NCBI GenBank assembly: GCA_903859715.1 | Contig: CAIONS010000061.1 | Span: 1-64,000, forward strand | Reading direction: 5' to 3' | DNA: 64,000 nucleotides | Source of the DNA: an uncultured Opitutia bacterium | Lineage (GTDB): Bacteria > Verrucomicrobiota > Verrucomicrobiia > Opitutales > Opitutaceae | Part shown: positions 47,822 through 58,200 of the stretch, one piece after another | Numbering within the stretch: position 1 is the stretch's first letter | Layout of the letters: every line of letters starts with the position of its first letter | Translations under genes and position numbers: made by a program | The notes under the pieces: model-generated | The model's input: only the letters and a program-made list of their open reading frames with translations | Told to the model about the DNA's origin: nothing | Databases searched by the model: none

Positions 47822-48712
47822 TTGTCTGAATTTCTCCAACAGCTGCTCAACGGTCTTTCCCTCGGTGCGATCTATGCGCTGATCGCGCTGGGCTACACGA
47901 TGGTTTACGGCGTGCTGCGCTTCATCAATTTCGCGCACTCTGATGTGTTCATGGTCGGCGCCTTCATCGGCTACTACATGGGCAAGCTGGTGCCCGAGGG
48001 CACGCTCTGGGGCGGGCTCGCCGTCCTCGGTGTCGCGATGATCGGCTGCGCCCTCCTCGGCATGACGATTGAGCGACTCGCCTATCGCCGCCTGCGCAGC
48101 GCGCCGACCCTCAATGTTCTCATCACCGCCATCGGTGTCTCCCTGCTGCTCGAGTACACCGGTCAGGTCTTCTTCGGCGCCGCCCCGCGGAATTTCCCGG
48201 CGATTTTCCCCGTGCGGAACTTCCAAATCGGCGGAGTCATCATCGGCAGCAACCAGCTCATCGTCATCGCGGTCTCGGTCGTCCTGATGATCGTGCTCCA
48301 GCTCATCGTCTACCGCACCCGGATCGGCACCGCCATGCGCGCCGTCTCGCTCAACCCGAAGGCCGCCGTGCTCATGGGAGTGAACAACGATGTCGTCATC
48401 TCGTTCACCTTCGGCCTCGGCTCTGCCCTCGCCGCGGCCGGCGGCATCCTCTACGCGCTGAATTACCCTTCGATTGACCCGCTCATGGGCGTGATGCCCG
48501 GTCTCAAGGCCTTCGTGGCCGCCATCCTCGGTGGCATTGGCAACATCCCCGGCGCCGCACTCGGCGGGCTGATCCTCGGCACGGTCGAGACGTTTGTGAG
48601 CGGCAGCCAGTGGTCGACGTACAAGGACGCCATCGCCTTCGCGATCCTCATCATCATCCTGCTGTTCCGTCCGGCCGGCTTGCTCGGCCGGTTCACCGTC
48701 GAGAAAGTCTGA
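47822..48712 (+). CDS. livH: Liv-type ABC permease, LivH family
   Basis: 296 residues, about eight helices. SEFLQQLLNGLSLGAIYALI is the standard LivH start, read here from a TTG codon at 47822; no ATG or GTG fits this position. Other family motifs are GYTMVYGVLRFINFAHSD, RAVSLNPKAAVLMGVN and AAILGGIGNIPGAALGGLIL. It forms the inner-membrane channel with LivM, whose gene starts 6 bp later. Confidence 0.95.
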   Translation: MSEFLQQLLNGLSLGAIYALIALGYTMVYGVLRFINFAHSDVFMVGAFIGYYMGKLVPEGTLWGGLAVLGVAMIGCALLGMTIERLAYRRLRSAPTLNVLITAIGVSLLLEYTGQVFFGAAPRNFPAIFPVRNFQIGGVIIGSNQLIVIAVSVVLMIVLQLIVYRTRIGTAMRAVSLNPKAAVLMGVNNDVVISFTFGLGSALAAAGGILYALNYPSIDPLMGVMPGLKAFVAAILGGIGNIPGAALGGLILGTVETFVSGSQWSTYKDAIAFAILIIILLFRPAGLLGRFTVEKV

Positions 48713-48718
48713 CGCGCC

Positions 48719-49660
48719 ATGCCCAAGCCGCATCTCGCCCTGCTCGCCGCGCTGCTGGCCGCTTTCGGAGTCCAGTATTTCTCCGACCGGATCGACCCCT
48801 ACTACCTCGATGTCCTCACCGGCATCGGCATCAACGTCATTCTCGCCGTCTCGCTCAACCTCGTGAACGGCTACACCGGCCAGTTCTCGCTCGGCCACGC
48901 GGGCTTCATGTCGGTCGGCGCGTATCTGTCCGCGGCAGTGACGATGCTGCTCGGCCCCAAACTGTTTGGCGACGACGGCGGCACGGCGCTCCAGCAGGGC
49001 GGCCTCTTCCTCGCCGCGCTGCTCGCCGGCGGCCTCAGCGCCGCGCTTGCCGGCCTCCTCGTTGGCGTACCCTCGCTGCGCCTCAAGGGCGACTACCTCG
49101 CGCTCGTCACGCTCGGCTTCGGCGAGATCATCCGCGTCATCTTCCAGAACGTCGATGCGCTCGGCGGCGCGCTCGGCCTGAATGGCATTCCGCCCTACAC
49201 GAATATCTTCTGGGTCCTCGCCTTCGTCGCCATTACCGTCTTCGTCGTGACGTGCCTGGTGAACTCCACCTACGGCCGTGGTTTTCTCGCCACCCATGAC
49301 GACGAGATCGCCTCCGAGGCCGTCGGCCTCAACACCACGCGCTACAAGATCGTGGCCTTTGTCGTCGGCGCTTTCTTCGCCGGCATCGCGGGCGGCCTCT
49401 ATGGCCACTTCAAGCAGACCATCACGCCCACCGGCTTCGACTTCACCAAGTCGATCGAGATCGTCGTCATGGTCATCCTCGGCGGCATGGGCAACACCCT
49501 CGGCGTCATCCTCGCCGCCATCCTGCTCACGCTGCTGCCCGAGGTGCTCCGGCCCATCGCCGAGTACCGCATGGTGCTCTACTCCTTCCTCCTGATCGTG
49601 CTCATGCTCGCCCGGCCGCAAGGCCTGTTCAATTTCAAGTTCGGCAAAGCCAAAGCCTGA
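48719..49660 (+). CDS. livM: Liv-type ABC permease, LivM family
   Basis: 313 residues, about nine helices. Motifs: SLNLVNGYTGQFSLGHAGFM, LRLKGDYLALVTLGFGEIIR and MVILGGMGNTLGVILAAILL. It is the second permease subunit. The N-terminus (LALLAALLAAFGVQYFSD) is short compared with E. coli LivM, matching the compact version in most bacteria. Confidence 0.95.
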   Translation: MPKPHLALLAALLAAFGVQYFSDRIDPYYLDVLTGIGINVILAVSLNLVNGYTGQFSLGHAGFMSVGAYLSAAVTMLLGPKLFGDDGGTALQQGGLFLAALLAGGLSAALAGLLVGVPSLRLKGDYLALVTLGFGEIIRVIFQNVDALGGALGLNGIPPYTNIFWVLAFVAITVFVVTCLVNSTYGRGFLATHDDEIASEAVGLNTTRYKIVAFVVGAFFAGIAGGLYGHFKQTITPTGFDFTKSIEIVVMVILGGMGNTLGVILAAILLTLLPEVLRPIAEYRMVLYSFLLIVLMLARPQGLFNFKFGKAKA

Positions 49661-49695
49661 CCTCCGCGCTTCCGCTCCTCCGCGTTTCCGCGATT

Positions 49696-50487
<792 letters not shown>

Positions 50488-50505
50488 GCCGGCAATAGGC
50501 ACTGA

Positions 50506-50574
50506 GCTTTAAGCGATAAGCTTCCGAATGATTTCCACCTCCGAGCCTATAGCCTCCAGCTTACCGCCTAAAGC
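50506..50574. repeat. Intergenic inverted repeat, family E, between livG and livF
   Basis: GCTTTAAGCGATAAGCT (50506-50522) pairs with AGCTTACCGCCTAAAGC (50558-50574), 15 of 17 positions. An ATG inside it at 50528 is in frame with livF but would add 18 residues translated from the repeat, so it is rejected as the start. The hairpin could lower livF expression relative to livG. Confidence 0.85.
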
Positions 50575-50581
50575 GTCGGCG

Positions 50582-51289
50582 ATGCTCAGCATCACCGACC
50601 TCTCCGTCAGCTATGGCGCCATCTCCGCGCTCAGCGGGATCTCCTTTTCGATCAACCAGGGTTCCATCGTCACGCTCATCGGCGGCAACGGCGCCGGCAA
50701 GACCACCACGCTCCGCACCATCTCCGGCCTGCTCCGGCCCAAGGCGGGCAGGATCGAGTTCCTGGGCGAGGACATCACCAAGCTCGCCGCCCACAAGATC
50801 GTCGCCCGCAGCCTCTGCCACGTCCCCGAGGGCCGGATGATTTTCTCCAACCTGACCGTCGACGAAAATCTTTCCATGGGCGCCTACCTGCAGCGCGATC
50901 CGGAGCTCATCGCGAAAAACCGCGACTACGTCTTCAGCATTTTTCCCCGCCTGAAGGAACGCGTGAAACAGATGGCGGGAACCCTCTCCGGCGGCGAGCA
51001 GCAGATGCTCGCCATCGGGCGCGCGCTCATGAGCAATCCCAAGTTCCTGATGCTCGACGAACCCTCGCTGGGCATCGCCCCGCGCCTGATCAGCACCATC
51101 TTCGAGAAGATCGTGGAGATTAACCAAAAGCAGGGCATCACCATCCTCCTCGTCGAACAGAACGCCAACCTCGCCCTCGAGGTCAGCCAGCAGGCCTACG
51201 TCCTGGAGACTGGCCGCATCGTCATGCAGGGCGAAAGCAAGCAGCTCCGCACCGACCCGCAGCTGAAGGCCACCTACCTCGGCGGCTGA
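50582..51289 (+). CDS. livF: Liv-type ABC ATPase, LivF family
   Basis: 235 residues from ATG 50582 (MLSITDLSVSYGAISAL), the normal LivF length and start. Walker A is GGNGAGKTT, Q-loop HVPEGRMIF, signature LSGGEQQM, Walker B FLMLDEPSLGI and switch region LLVEQNANLAL. It completes the importer and is the last gene of the operon. Confidence 0.95.
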   Translation: MLSITDLSVSYGAISALSGISFSINQGSIVTLIGGNGAGKTTTLRTISGLLRPKAGRIEFLGEDITKLAAHKIVARSLCHVPEGRMIFSNLTVDENLSMGAYLQRDPELIAKNRDYVFSIFPRLKERVKQMAGTLSGGEQQMLAIGRALMSNPKFLMLDEPSLGIAPRLISTIFEKIVEINQKQGITILLVEQNANLALEVSQQAYVLETGRIVMQGESKQLRTDPQLKATYLGG

Positions 51290-51316
51290 CCCGCCAAGTC
51301 GACAGGACGTCCCTTC

Positions 51317-51383
51317 ACCACAAAGGGCGCAAAGGTCGCTCGTTTTGAGGATTGGCCTTCGCGCGCTTCGTGCCCTTCGTGGT
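51317..51383. repeat. Intergenic inverted repeat, family B variant
   Basis: CACCACAAAGGGCGCAAAGG on the left and GTGCCCTTCGTGGT on the right; the outer 12 bp pair with one mismatch. It follows livF and probably marks the operon end. Confidence 0.8.
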
Positions 51384-51412
51384 AAACATCCGTCGCTTGC
51401 ATTTTTTCCGAA

Positions 51413-51429
51413 CCCGCTAAACTAGCGGG
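51413..51429 (+). terminator. Small hairpin before htpG
   Basis: CCCGCTA at 51413-51419 pairs with TAGCGGG at 51423-51429 around a 3-nt loop, followed by CTCTTTGCGTTT. The T tract is broken, so termination is uncertain; it could instead belong to the htpG leader. Confidence 0.4.
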
Positions 51430-51485
51430 CTCTTTGCGTTTCCTCCCTTTCAACGTACCCCTTACACCTTAACACTCCTCCTCCC

Positions 51486-53327
51486 ATGCCCACCGCCACG
51501 CCGCAAAAATTCGAGTTCCAGGCTGAGATCAAGCAGCTCCTCGATATCGTCATCCACTCCCTCTACACCGAGAAGGAAATCTTCGTCCGCGAACTCGTTT
51601 CCAATGCGTCCGATGCCCTCGAGAAACTCCGGCACACGCAGATCACCGAGAAGGACATCGCCGACGACCAGCTCGCGCTCGAGATCAACGTCACCACCGA
51701 CGACAAGGCCAAGACCATCACCATCCAGGACACCGGCGTGGGCATGACCCGCGCCGAGCTCGTCGAGAATCTCGGCACCATCGCCCACTCCGGCTCCAAG
51801 CAGTTCCTCAAGGCCCTCGGCGAGGGCGGCGCCAAGAACTCCAACCTCATCGGCCAGTTCGGCGTCGGTTTCTATTCCGCCTTCATGGTCGCCAAGAGCG
51901 TGAAGGTTTACTCCCACTCGTGGCGCAAGGACGAGCCTGGCCACGTCTGGACCAGTGACGGCTCCGGCAGCTATGAGGTCGAGGAGGCCGACGGCCAACA
52001 ACGCGGCTCTAAGATCGTGATCGAGCTCAAGGACGACTGCGCCGACTACGCGACCGACTGGAAGATCAAGGAGATCCTCGAGCGCTACAGCGCGTTCGTC
52101 TCCTTCCCGATCAATCTCAACGGCAAGCACGTCAACACCGTGCAGGCCCTCTGGCTCCGCTCGAAGAACGAGATCAAGGACGAGGAGTACACCGAGTTCT
52201 ACAAGTTCCAGGCCCACGCCTTCGACGAGCCGCGCCTGCGCCTGCATTTCTCCGCCGACGCCCCGCTCGCGATCAACGCCCTCCTCTTCGTCCCGAAGGA
52301 AAACACCGAGAAGATGGGCTTCGCCCGCACCGAGGCCAGCGTCGCGCTCTACTGCCGCAAGGTGCTGATCGACGCCAAGCCCAAGGATCTCCTACCCGAG
52401 TGGCTGCGCTTCCTGAAGGGCGTCGTCGACAGCGAGGATCTCCCGCTGAACATCTCCCGCGAGACGATGCAGGACCGCGCCCTCATCGAGAAGCTGAACA
52501 AGGTCATCACAAAGCGCTTCCTCAAGTTCCTCGAGGAGGAGGCCAAGAACCACGCCGAGGCCTACGCCGAGTTCTACGCGGAGTTCGGGATTTTCCTGAA
52601 GGAAGGCGCCGCCATGGACTTCGCCCACAAGGAGCAGCTCGTGAAGCTGCTCCGCTTCGAGTCGTCCCTCACCGAAAAGGGCAAGACCACCAGCCTCGCC
52701 GACTACGTCTCGCGCCTCGGCGCCGACCAAAAGGAGATTTACTACCTCGTCGGCCCCAATCGCGCCGCCATCGAGAGCGGCCCGTATTTGGAGGGCTTCA
52801 AGGCCCGTAACCTCGAGGTGCTGTTCTGCTACGAGGCTGTGGATGAGTACGTGATGAGCAATGTGCGCGAATTCGACGGCAAGAAGCTCACCGGCGCCGA
52901 CCATGCCGACGTGAAGCTCGCCGATCTCCCCAAGCCCGAGGGCGCCCTCAGCGAGGACGACACCAAAAAACTCACCGTCTGGCTCAAGGACACACTCGGC
53001 GAACGCGTCACCGAGGTGAAGGCCAGCGACCGCCTCGTGGACTCACCCGCCCTGGCGCTCAACGCCGACAAGTTCATGTCGCCCCAGATGCGTCGCATGA
53101 TGAAGGCCATGAACAAGGACAGCGCCGAGACGCCCCTGAAGGTGAACCTCGAGATCAATCCGCGCTCCGCCGTGATGAAGCGCCTCTTCGAGACGCACAC
53201 CGCGTCGCCCGAAAAGGCCAAACTCGTCGCCGAGCAAATCCTCGACAACGCCCTGATTTCCGCCGGCCTCCTCGACGACGCGACCCCAATGGTCGCCCGC
53301 CTCTACAAGCTGCTGGAATCGGTCTGA
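51486..53327 (+). CDS. htpG: Chaperone HtpG (Hsp90)
   Basis: 613 residues. The N-terminal GHKL ATPase has YTEKEIFVRELVSNASDAL, DTGVGM and GQFGVGFYSAFMVA. The middle domain includes NISRETMQDRALIEKLN, and the C-terminal dimerisation domain ends with DDATPMVARLYKLLESV. It folds client proteins under stress in the cytoplasm. No CIRCE-like operator is seen in the 196 bp upstream. It is transcribed alone. Confidence 0.97.
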   Translation: MPTATPQKFEFQAEIKQLLDIVIHSLYTEKEIFVRELVSNASDALEKLRHTQITEKDIADDQLALEINVTTDDKAKTITIQDTGVGMTRAELVENLGTIAHSGSKQFLKALGEGGAKNSNLIGQFGVGFYSAFMVAKSVKVYSHSWRKDEPGHVWTSDGSGSYEVEEADGQQRGSKIVIELKDDCADYATDWKIKEILERYSAFVSFPINLNGKHVNTVQALWLRSKNEIKDEEYTEFYKFQAHAFDEPRLRLHFSADAPLAINALLFVPKENTEKMGFARTEASVALYCRKVLIDAKPKDLLPEWLRFLKGVVDSEDLPLNISRETMQDRALIEKLNKVITKRFLKFLEEEAKNHAEAYAEFYAEFGIFLKEGAAMDFAHKEQLVKLLRFESSLTEKGKTTSLADYVSRLGADQKEIYYLVGPNRAAIESGPYLEGFKARNLEVLFCYEAVDEYVMSNVREFDGKKLTGADHADVKLADLPKPEGALSEDDTKKLTVWLKDTLGERVTEVKASDRLVDSPALALNADKFMSPQMRRMMKAMNKDSAETPLKVNLEINPRSAVMKRLFETHTASPEKAKLVAEQILDNALISAGLLDDATPMVARLYKLLESV

Positions 53328-53334
53328 TGTAGGG

Positions 53335-53357
53335 CGGGGTCGCCGACCCCGTCTTTT
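53335..53357 (+). terminator. Terminator of htpG
   Basis: CGGGGTC (53335-53341) pairs with GACCCCG (53345-53351) around a 3-nt loop, followed by TCTTTT. It lies 7 bp after the stop codon. Confidence 0.65.
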
Positions 53358-53361
53358 CCAA

Positions 53362-53493
53362 GGTGGAGCGCATTGCCCCCAATGCGCTGCTCGGTTGGAG
53401 ATGCGGCGCCCTCGCCGCGTCTTGGACCCATCCGGGCGAGGGCGCCGCGGCTCCAATTAAAGGCCCACACGTTGGGGACAACGCGTTCCACCC
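53362..53493. repeat. Intergenic inverted repeat, family C
   Basis: The outer arms are GGTGGAGCGCATTGCCCCCA and the complement of it near TGGGGACAACGCGTTCCACC. An inner stem has GGAGATGCGGCGCCCTCGCC and GGCGAGGGCGCCGCGGCTCC. The same inner stem occurs in the copy at 54361-54465, on the other side of the broken Hsp70-like gene. Confidence 0.88.
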
Positions 53494-53762
53494 GCTGAGC
53501 AGAGAGGACGCCCGCATGCTTTCTCACGCACACCTTAGCGTGCTTTCCAGCCTACGTTATGGCCGCCGCCAACCTTTGTTTTATGAAAGCGACCCGCGGA
53601 ACGCAATCTTCCAGCCCGACTTAAAAATCATGGCGAAAAGCCGATGAAGCTTGTGCAAGACACTCGGGTTCAGTGGTTTCTCCGCCCTTCGTCCAGAGGA
53701 CCGTGGCGTCCCCTGTTTCCTCCGTTTTCTTTCACCGTCGTTTTCCCGCCCGGAGACAAGCC

Positions 53763-54360
53763 ATGTCCACCTACATCTACGGCATCGATTTTGGCACCAG
53801 CAATTCCTCGATCACCATCTGGGATGTGGAGCGCCGCACCCTCGTGCGCGACCCGCACATCGCCGGCGTCGAGTCGTCGTTCATGTACTTCCCTTACACG
53901 CTGCGGAAGGACCCGCCGCTCATCGGCAACGCCGCCAAGCTCCGCTACGTGCAAGATGAAATGCGCGGCCGTTTCTTCCAGGCCATCAAGACGATCCTGC
54001 CCAATCGCACGTTTTCCGAGACGATCGTCAACAACCAGCCCTTCCACCGCCCCGCTGCGTTTTACGCATCCACGCATCGCGCTCGACGAGATGCTGACGC
54101 TCGCTGAATTCAACCAAAACTCAGCCGACCTCACGGCGCAGATCACCGGTTATCTCGACCGGTTCTTGGGCGATGCCGGCATCGCGCCGGCCAGCATTGA
54201 GACAGTGTTCCTTACTGGAGGCACTTCGCTCATCCGCAGCCTGCGGAGTGAGTTCGTCCAACGCTTCGGCGGGGAGAAACTCCGGGACGGCGGTGAATTT
54301 ACCAGCGTCGGTGATGGGCTGGCCCTGAGCGCCCCGCTATTTTTCGCGGGGCTGTACTGA
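53763..54360 (+). pseudogene. Hsp70-family protein, internal deletion and frameshift
   Basis: The 5' part reads MSTYIYGIDFGTSNSSITIW (phosphate-1 motif of Hsp70/actin ATPases) to about codon 100 (AIKTILPNRTF, then NNQPFHRP), and then runs to a stop at 54107. From about 54060 another frame carries the 3' part: IALDEMLTLAEFNQ, IETVFLTGGTSLIRSLRSEF and GGEFTSVGDGLAL, the usual end of YegD-like Hsp70 proteins. Roughly 200 or more central residues are missing and the frame shifts at the junction. Family C repeats flank it on both sides. Confidence 0.85.
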
Positions 54361-54465
54361 GGCGGACTGCGTTGCCCTCAACGCGCTGGTCCCTGGAGAT
54401 GCGGCGCCCCCGCCGCGTTCAGTCTCCAACCGCGGCGAGGGCGCCGCGGCTCCAACGGGCTGGAA
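54361..54465. repeat. Intergenic inverted repeat, family C
   Basis: It starts directly at the end of the broken Hsp70-like frame. CTGCGTTGCCCTCAACGCG is followed by the inner stem GGAGATGCGGCGCCCCCGCC with GGCGAGGGCGCCGCGGCTCC. Only the left outer arm is well preserved. Confidence 0.82.
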
Positions 54466-54506
54466 GCCATGCGTCCCGCCTGGGGGAGAACTCGGGCGTG
54501 CTCCGC

Positions 54507-55121
54507 TCAGCAATTCTCGTACTTCCAGTTCCTCTTCTTGCCTGAGGCGAGCCACTCCAGCGTCTCCGCCAATCGCTTTGCGCGGGTCTCCGGACGTTTC
54601 GCCTCGGTGATCCACTCGATGTATTCTCGGCGATGGCTCGGGCTGAACCCCTCCCAGTTCGCAGCGGCTTTCGGATTTTTCTTCAGCCCCGCCGCCAAGT
54701 CCGCCGGCACCGGGAGCGGTTTTCTCGTCTTGGGCCTCGCCCGGGCAGGACCGCCGGTTTCGTTCAGCTCCTTTGTCTTGCGGACATAGCCGAGAATCGT
54801 CTGGTCGGATGGCAGTTCAGCCAGACTCGTGATGCGGCCCAGGTTGCCCATGGCCTCTCCCGTCTTCGCATTCTTGCTTCGCTCCGCAATTCCGCGCATT
54901 TTCTGATGCCAGAACCAGACGGCACAGTGCGCCTTGAAGGCCGCCATGCCGCACAGGATACGGCCGTCATGGGTGAACGCCGGCATGCTCCACTTGATCG
55001 TCTCCACTGCTTCGGGACAGCCCTGATGGATCAGCTGGCGCAGGTGGCGCAGGATCGGTTGGGCGAAGCTCGCGGACTTGGTGATGTAGGCGTCAATCCG
55101 GGGATCGGTCGTTGGTTTCAC
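54507..55121 (-). CDS. YdeI/OmpD-associated family protein (DUF1801)
   Basis: 204 residues. The N-terminal DUF1801 part has DAYITKSASFAQPILRHLRQ, EAVETIKWSMPAFTHDGRIL and HCAVWFWHQKM. The C-terminal OmdA-like region has FSPSHRREYIEWITEAKRPE then TRAKRLAETLEWLASGK. The function is unknown; the fold is that of small soluble proteins. A much longer frame extends upstream, but GTG 55121 (KPTTDPRID) gives the normal family start. Confidence 0.88.
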   Translation of the reverse strand: MKPTTDPRIDAYITKSASFAQPILRHLRQLIHQGCPEAVETIKWSMPAFTHDGRILCGMAAFKAHCAVWFWHQKMRGIAERSKNAKTGEAMGNLGRITSLAELPSDQTILGYVRKTKELNETGGPARARPKTRKPLPVPADLAAGLKKNPKAAANWEGFSPSHRREYIEWITEAKRPETRAKRLAETLEWLASGKKRNWKYENC

Positions 55122-55247
55122 GGAGCCTGATTTGGGGATTTTCCACCCGGCGCGCAATCTTGCGATGAATTCGGCGGTACTGCCGGCCCGGCAATTTGTT
55201 TGGCAGCCCCCCGATTTTCCGGAAGCCTGTGCCCAACTATTCCCCAT

Positions 55248-58200
55248 ATGTTGAAAAACACCCGACTGCTCTGCGCGTTCCTTGCGTGCATGCTCGCTAA
55301 ACTCACCGCGGCCGACCTCACCGCCGCCGGTTCCCCGACCAAACTGCTTCGTTTCCCCGCCACCAACGGCACCTCGATCGTCTTCTCCTACGCCGGCCAG
55401 CTCTACACCGTCGGCGCCGACGGCGGCACCGCCCGCCGTCTCACCGACGGCCCGGGCTATGCGATCTTCCCTCACTTCTCGGACGACGGCACGCAGCTCG
55501 CGTTCACCGCCCAATACGACGGCAACACCGAGGTCTACGTCATGCCCGCTGACGGCGGCTCGCCGAAGCGCCTCACGACGTCCGCCACGCTCGACCGCGA
55601 CGACCTCGCCGACCGCATGGGCCCCAACAACCTCGTCATGGGCTGGAAGCACACCGCCAACGAGGTCGTGTTCCGCTCCCGCTGGCGCTCGTTCAACCCG
55701 TTCCTCGGCGAACTCGACACCGTCGGCCTCGACGGCGACGTCCCCACCCAGCTGCCTGTGCCGCGCGGCGGCTTCGTGTCCTTTTCGCCCGACGATACCA
55801 AGATCGCCTATAACCGCGTCTTCCGGGAATTCCGCACGTGGAAACAATACCGCGGCGGCATGGCCGACGACATCTGGATCTTCGATCTCAAGACCGGCGC
55901 ACTGGAGAACATCACCAACAACCCCGCCCAGGACATCTTCCCGATGTGGGCGCCCAACGGCAAAATCTACTTCGTCTCCGAGCGCACCCAGCGCGCCAAC
56001 CTTTTCAGCTACGACCTCGCCACCAAGCAGACGAAGCAGCTGACCAGCTTCGACAAATACGACGTCAAGTTCCCGTCGCTCGGCAAGGGCGCCATCGTGT
56101 TCGAGCAGGCCGGCCAGGTCTGGAAATTCGACCTCGCCACCGAAAAAGCCGCGCCCGTGCCGATCACCGTGCGCGAGGATTTTGCCGCCGCCCGTCCGGT
56201 CCTCACCAACGTTTCCCATTTCATCGAGGGCGTGCAGCCTTCGCCTGACGGCCAGCGCGTCACGGTCGTCGCCCGCGGCGATGTCTTCACGGTCCCCGCC
56301 AAGGATGGGCCGACTCGCAATCTCACCCAGACGCCCGGCGTGCACGAGCGCGCCGCCAGCTGGTCGCCCGACGGCCGGCTGATCGCCTACCTGTCCGACG
56401 CCACGGGCGAGTTCGAACTCTACGTCCGTCCGCAGGACGGCAAGGGCACGGCCACGCAGCTCACCTTCAACGACGACACCTATCCGTTCTCACCCGTCTG
56501 GTCGCCCAACTCGAAGAAACTTCTCTGGGCCGACCGCAAGCAGCGCCTGCGCTTCGTCGACCTCGAGACCAAGGCTGTCACGACCGTCGACGAAGACCCC
56601 GACGCCCCGATCCAGCAGTACGCCTGGGCCCCGGATTCGCAGTGGATCACGTACGTCCTCCGGGAGCATGGCACGCTCGCCAAGGTCATGCTCTACGGCC
56701 TCGCCGTCCAGCAGTCCGTGGCCGTCACCGACGGCTGGTACGACTCCAGCGCGCCCGTGTTCAGCGACGACGGCAAATGGCTCCTCTTCGCCTCCGCCCG
56801 CGATTACCGCCCCATCTACTCCGACACCGAATGGAACCACGCCTACCAGGATATGGAACGCGTCTACCTGGTCGCGCTCTCCAAGGACACTGCCTCGCCT
56901 TTCGCCCCGAAGAGCGACGAGGTCGCCATCGCGAAGGATGACGAACCGGCCAAACCGGACGGCGCGAAAGCCGATGGCGAAAAGGCCGACTCAGGCAAAT
57001 CCGAAAAGAAGGAAGCCAAAAAAGCTGTCGTGGTGAAGGTCGACGTCGATGGCCTCGCCGAACGCGTCATCAGCCTGCCCGTCACGCCCTCCAACTACGG
57101 ACCGATCCGCATGATTGGCGAAAAGGTTTACTACCGCCGCGCGCCCGGCGGACCCGTGACCGGCGGCGGTGGCGGCGAAGGCTTCGGCGGCGCCAGCAAC
57201 AGCCGCGCCATGGTCGCGCTCTACGATCTCAAGACCCGCAAGGAAACCGAGCTCGGCAATTTCGACAACTTCGAGATCACGGCCAACGGCAAGAAGATGC
57301 TGATCCGCCTCGGCCACGATTACTCGTTCATCGATTTGCCGGTCGCCAAGATCGAGCTCAAGCCCGACGCCAAGCTCGATTTCTCCGCCTTGGAGGTCCA
57401 GCTCGACCACCACGCCGAGTGGACCCAGGTCTTCAACGAGAGCTGGCGCCAGATGCGCGACTTTTTCTACGCGCCGAATATGCATGGCGTCGACTGGGCC
57501 GGTCAGCGCGACAAATACGGCGCCCTGCTGCCCTATGTGAACACGCGCAACGATCTCACGTACCTGATCGGTGAGATGATCGGTGAACTCCACATCGGCC
57601 ACACCTATGTCACTCCCGGAGACCGCCCCGAAGCTCCGCGCGTCCGCACCGGTCTCCTCGGCGCCCAGGTCTCCCGGGACCCGGTCAGCCGCGCCTACCG
57701 TATCGACAAAATCCTCCCCGGCGAAAACTGGCAGACCCGGACCCATTCGCCGCTCACCGAGATCGGCGTCAATGTGAAAGCCGGCGACTACATCCTCGCC
57801 GTCAATGGCCATCCCGTCCGCGACCTGGCAAATATGTATTCCGCCCTCATCGACACCGTGGGCAGGCAGGTCGTCCTCCGGGTAAACTCAAAACCGGTCG
57901 AGGAAGGTGCCCGTGACATCACCATCGTGCCGATCGGCGACGAGGCTCCGCTTTACTATGATGCCTGGGTGCAGGGAAACATCGACTACGTCGCCAAGAA
58001 GACCGGCGGGAAGGTCGGCTACCTCCACATTCCCGACATGGGTCCGGAAGGTCTCAACGAGTTCGTCCGCCGCTACTACCCACAGCTCGACAAACAGGCG
58101 CTCATCGTCGACGTGCGCGGCAACGGCGGCGGCAACGTTTCGCCGATGATCATCGAGCGCCTCCAGCGCGAACTCACGATGATCAACATCCGGCGCAACG

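Larger units (their letters stand above)
53328..53762. other. 435-bp gap after htpG
   Basis: No intact gene. It holds the htpG terminator, a family C repeat, and about 260 bp with no recognisable feature before the broken Hsp70-like gene. Confidence 0.6.

Noticed and set aside
47711-49621. A 636-codon minus-strand frame opposite livH and livM
   Set aside because: Its translation is dominated by Asp, Glu, Gly and His from antisense GC-rich codons, while the plus strand holds clear permease genes.
51290-51485. A CIRCE or other heat-shock operator before htpG
   Set aside because: No TTAGCACTC-type inverted repeat is present. The visible structures are a family B repeat and a small hairpin.
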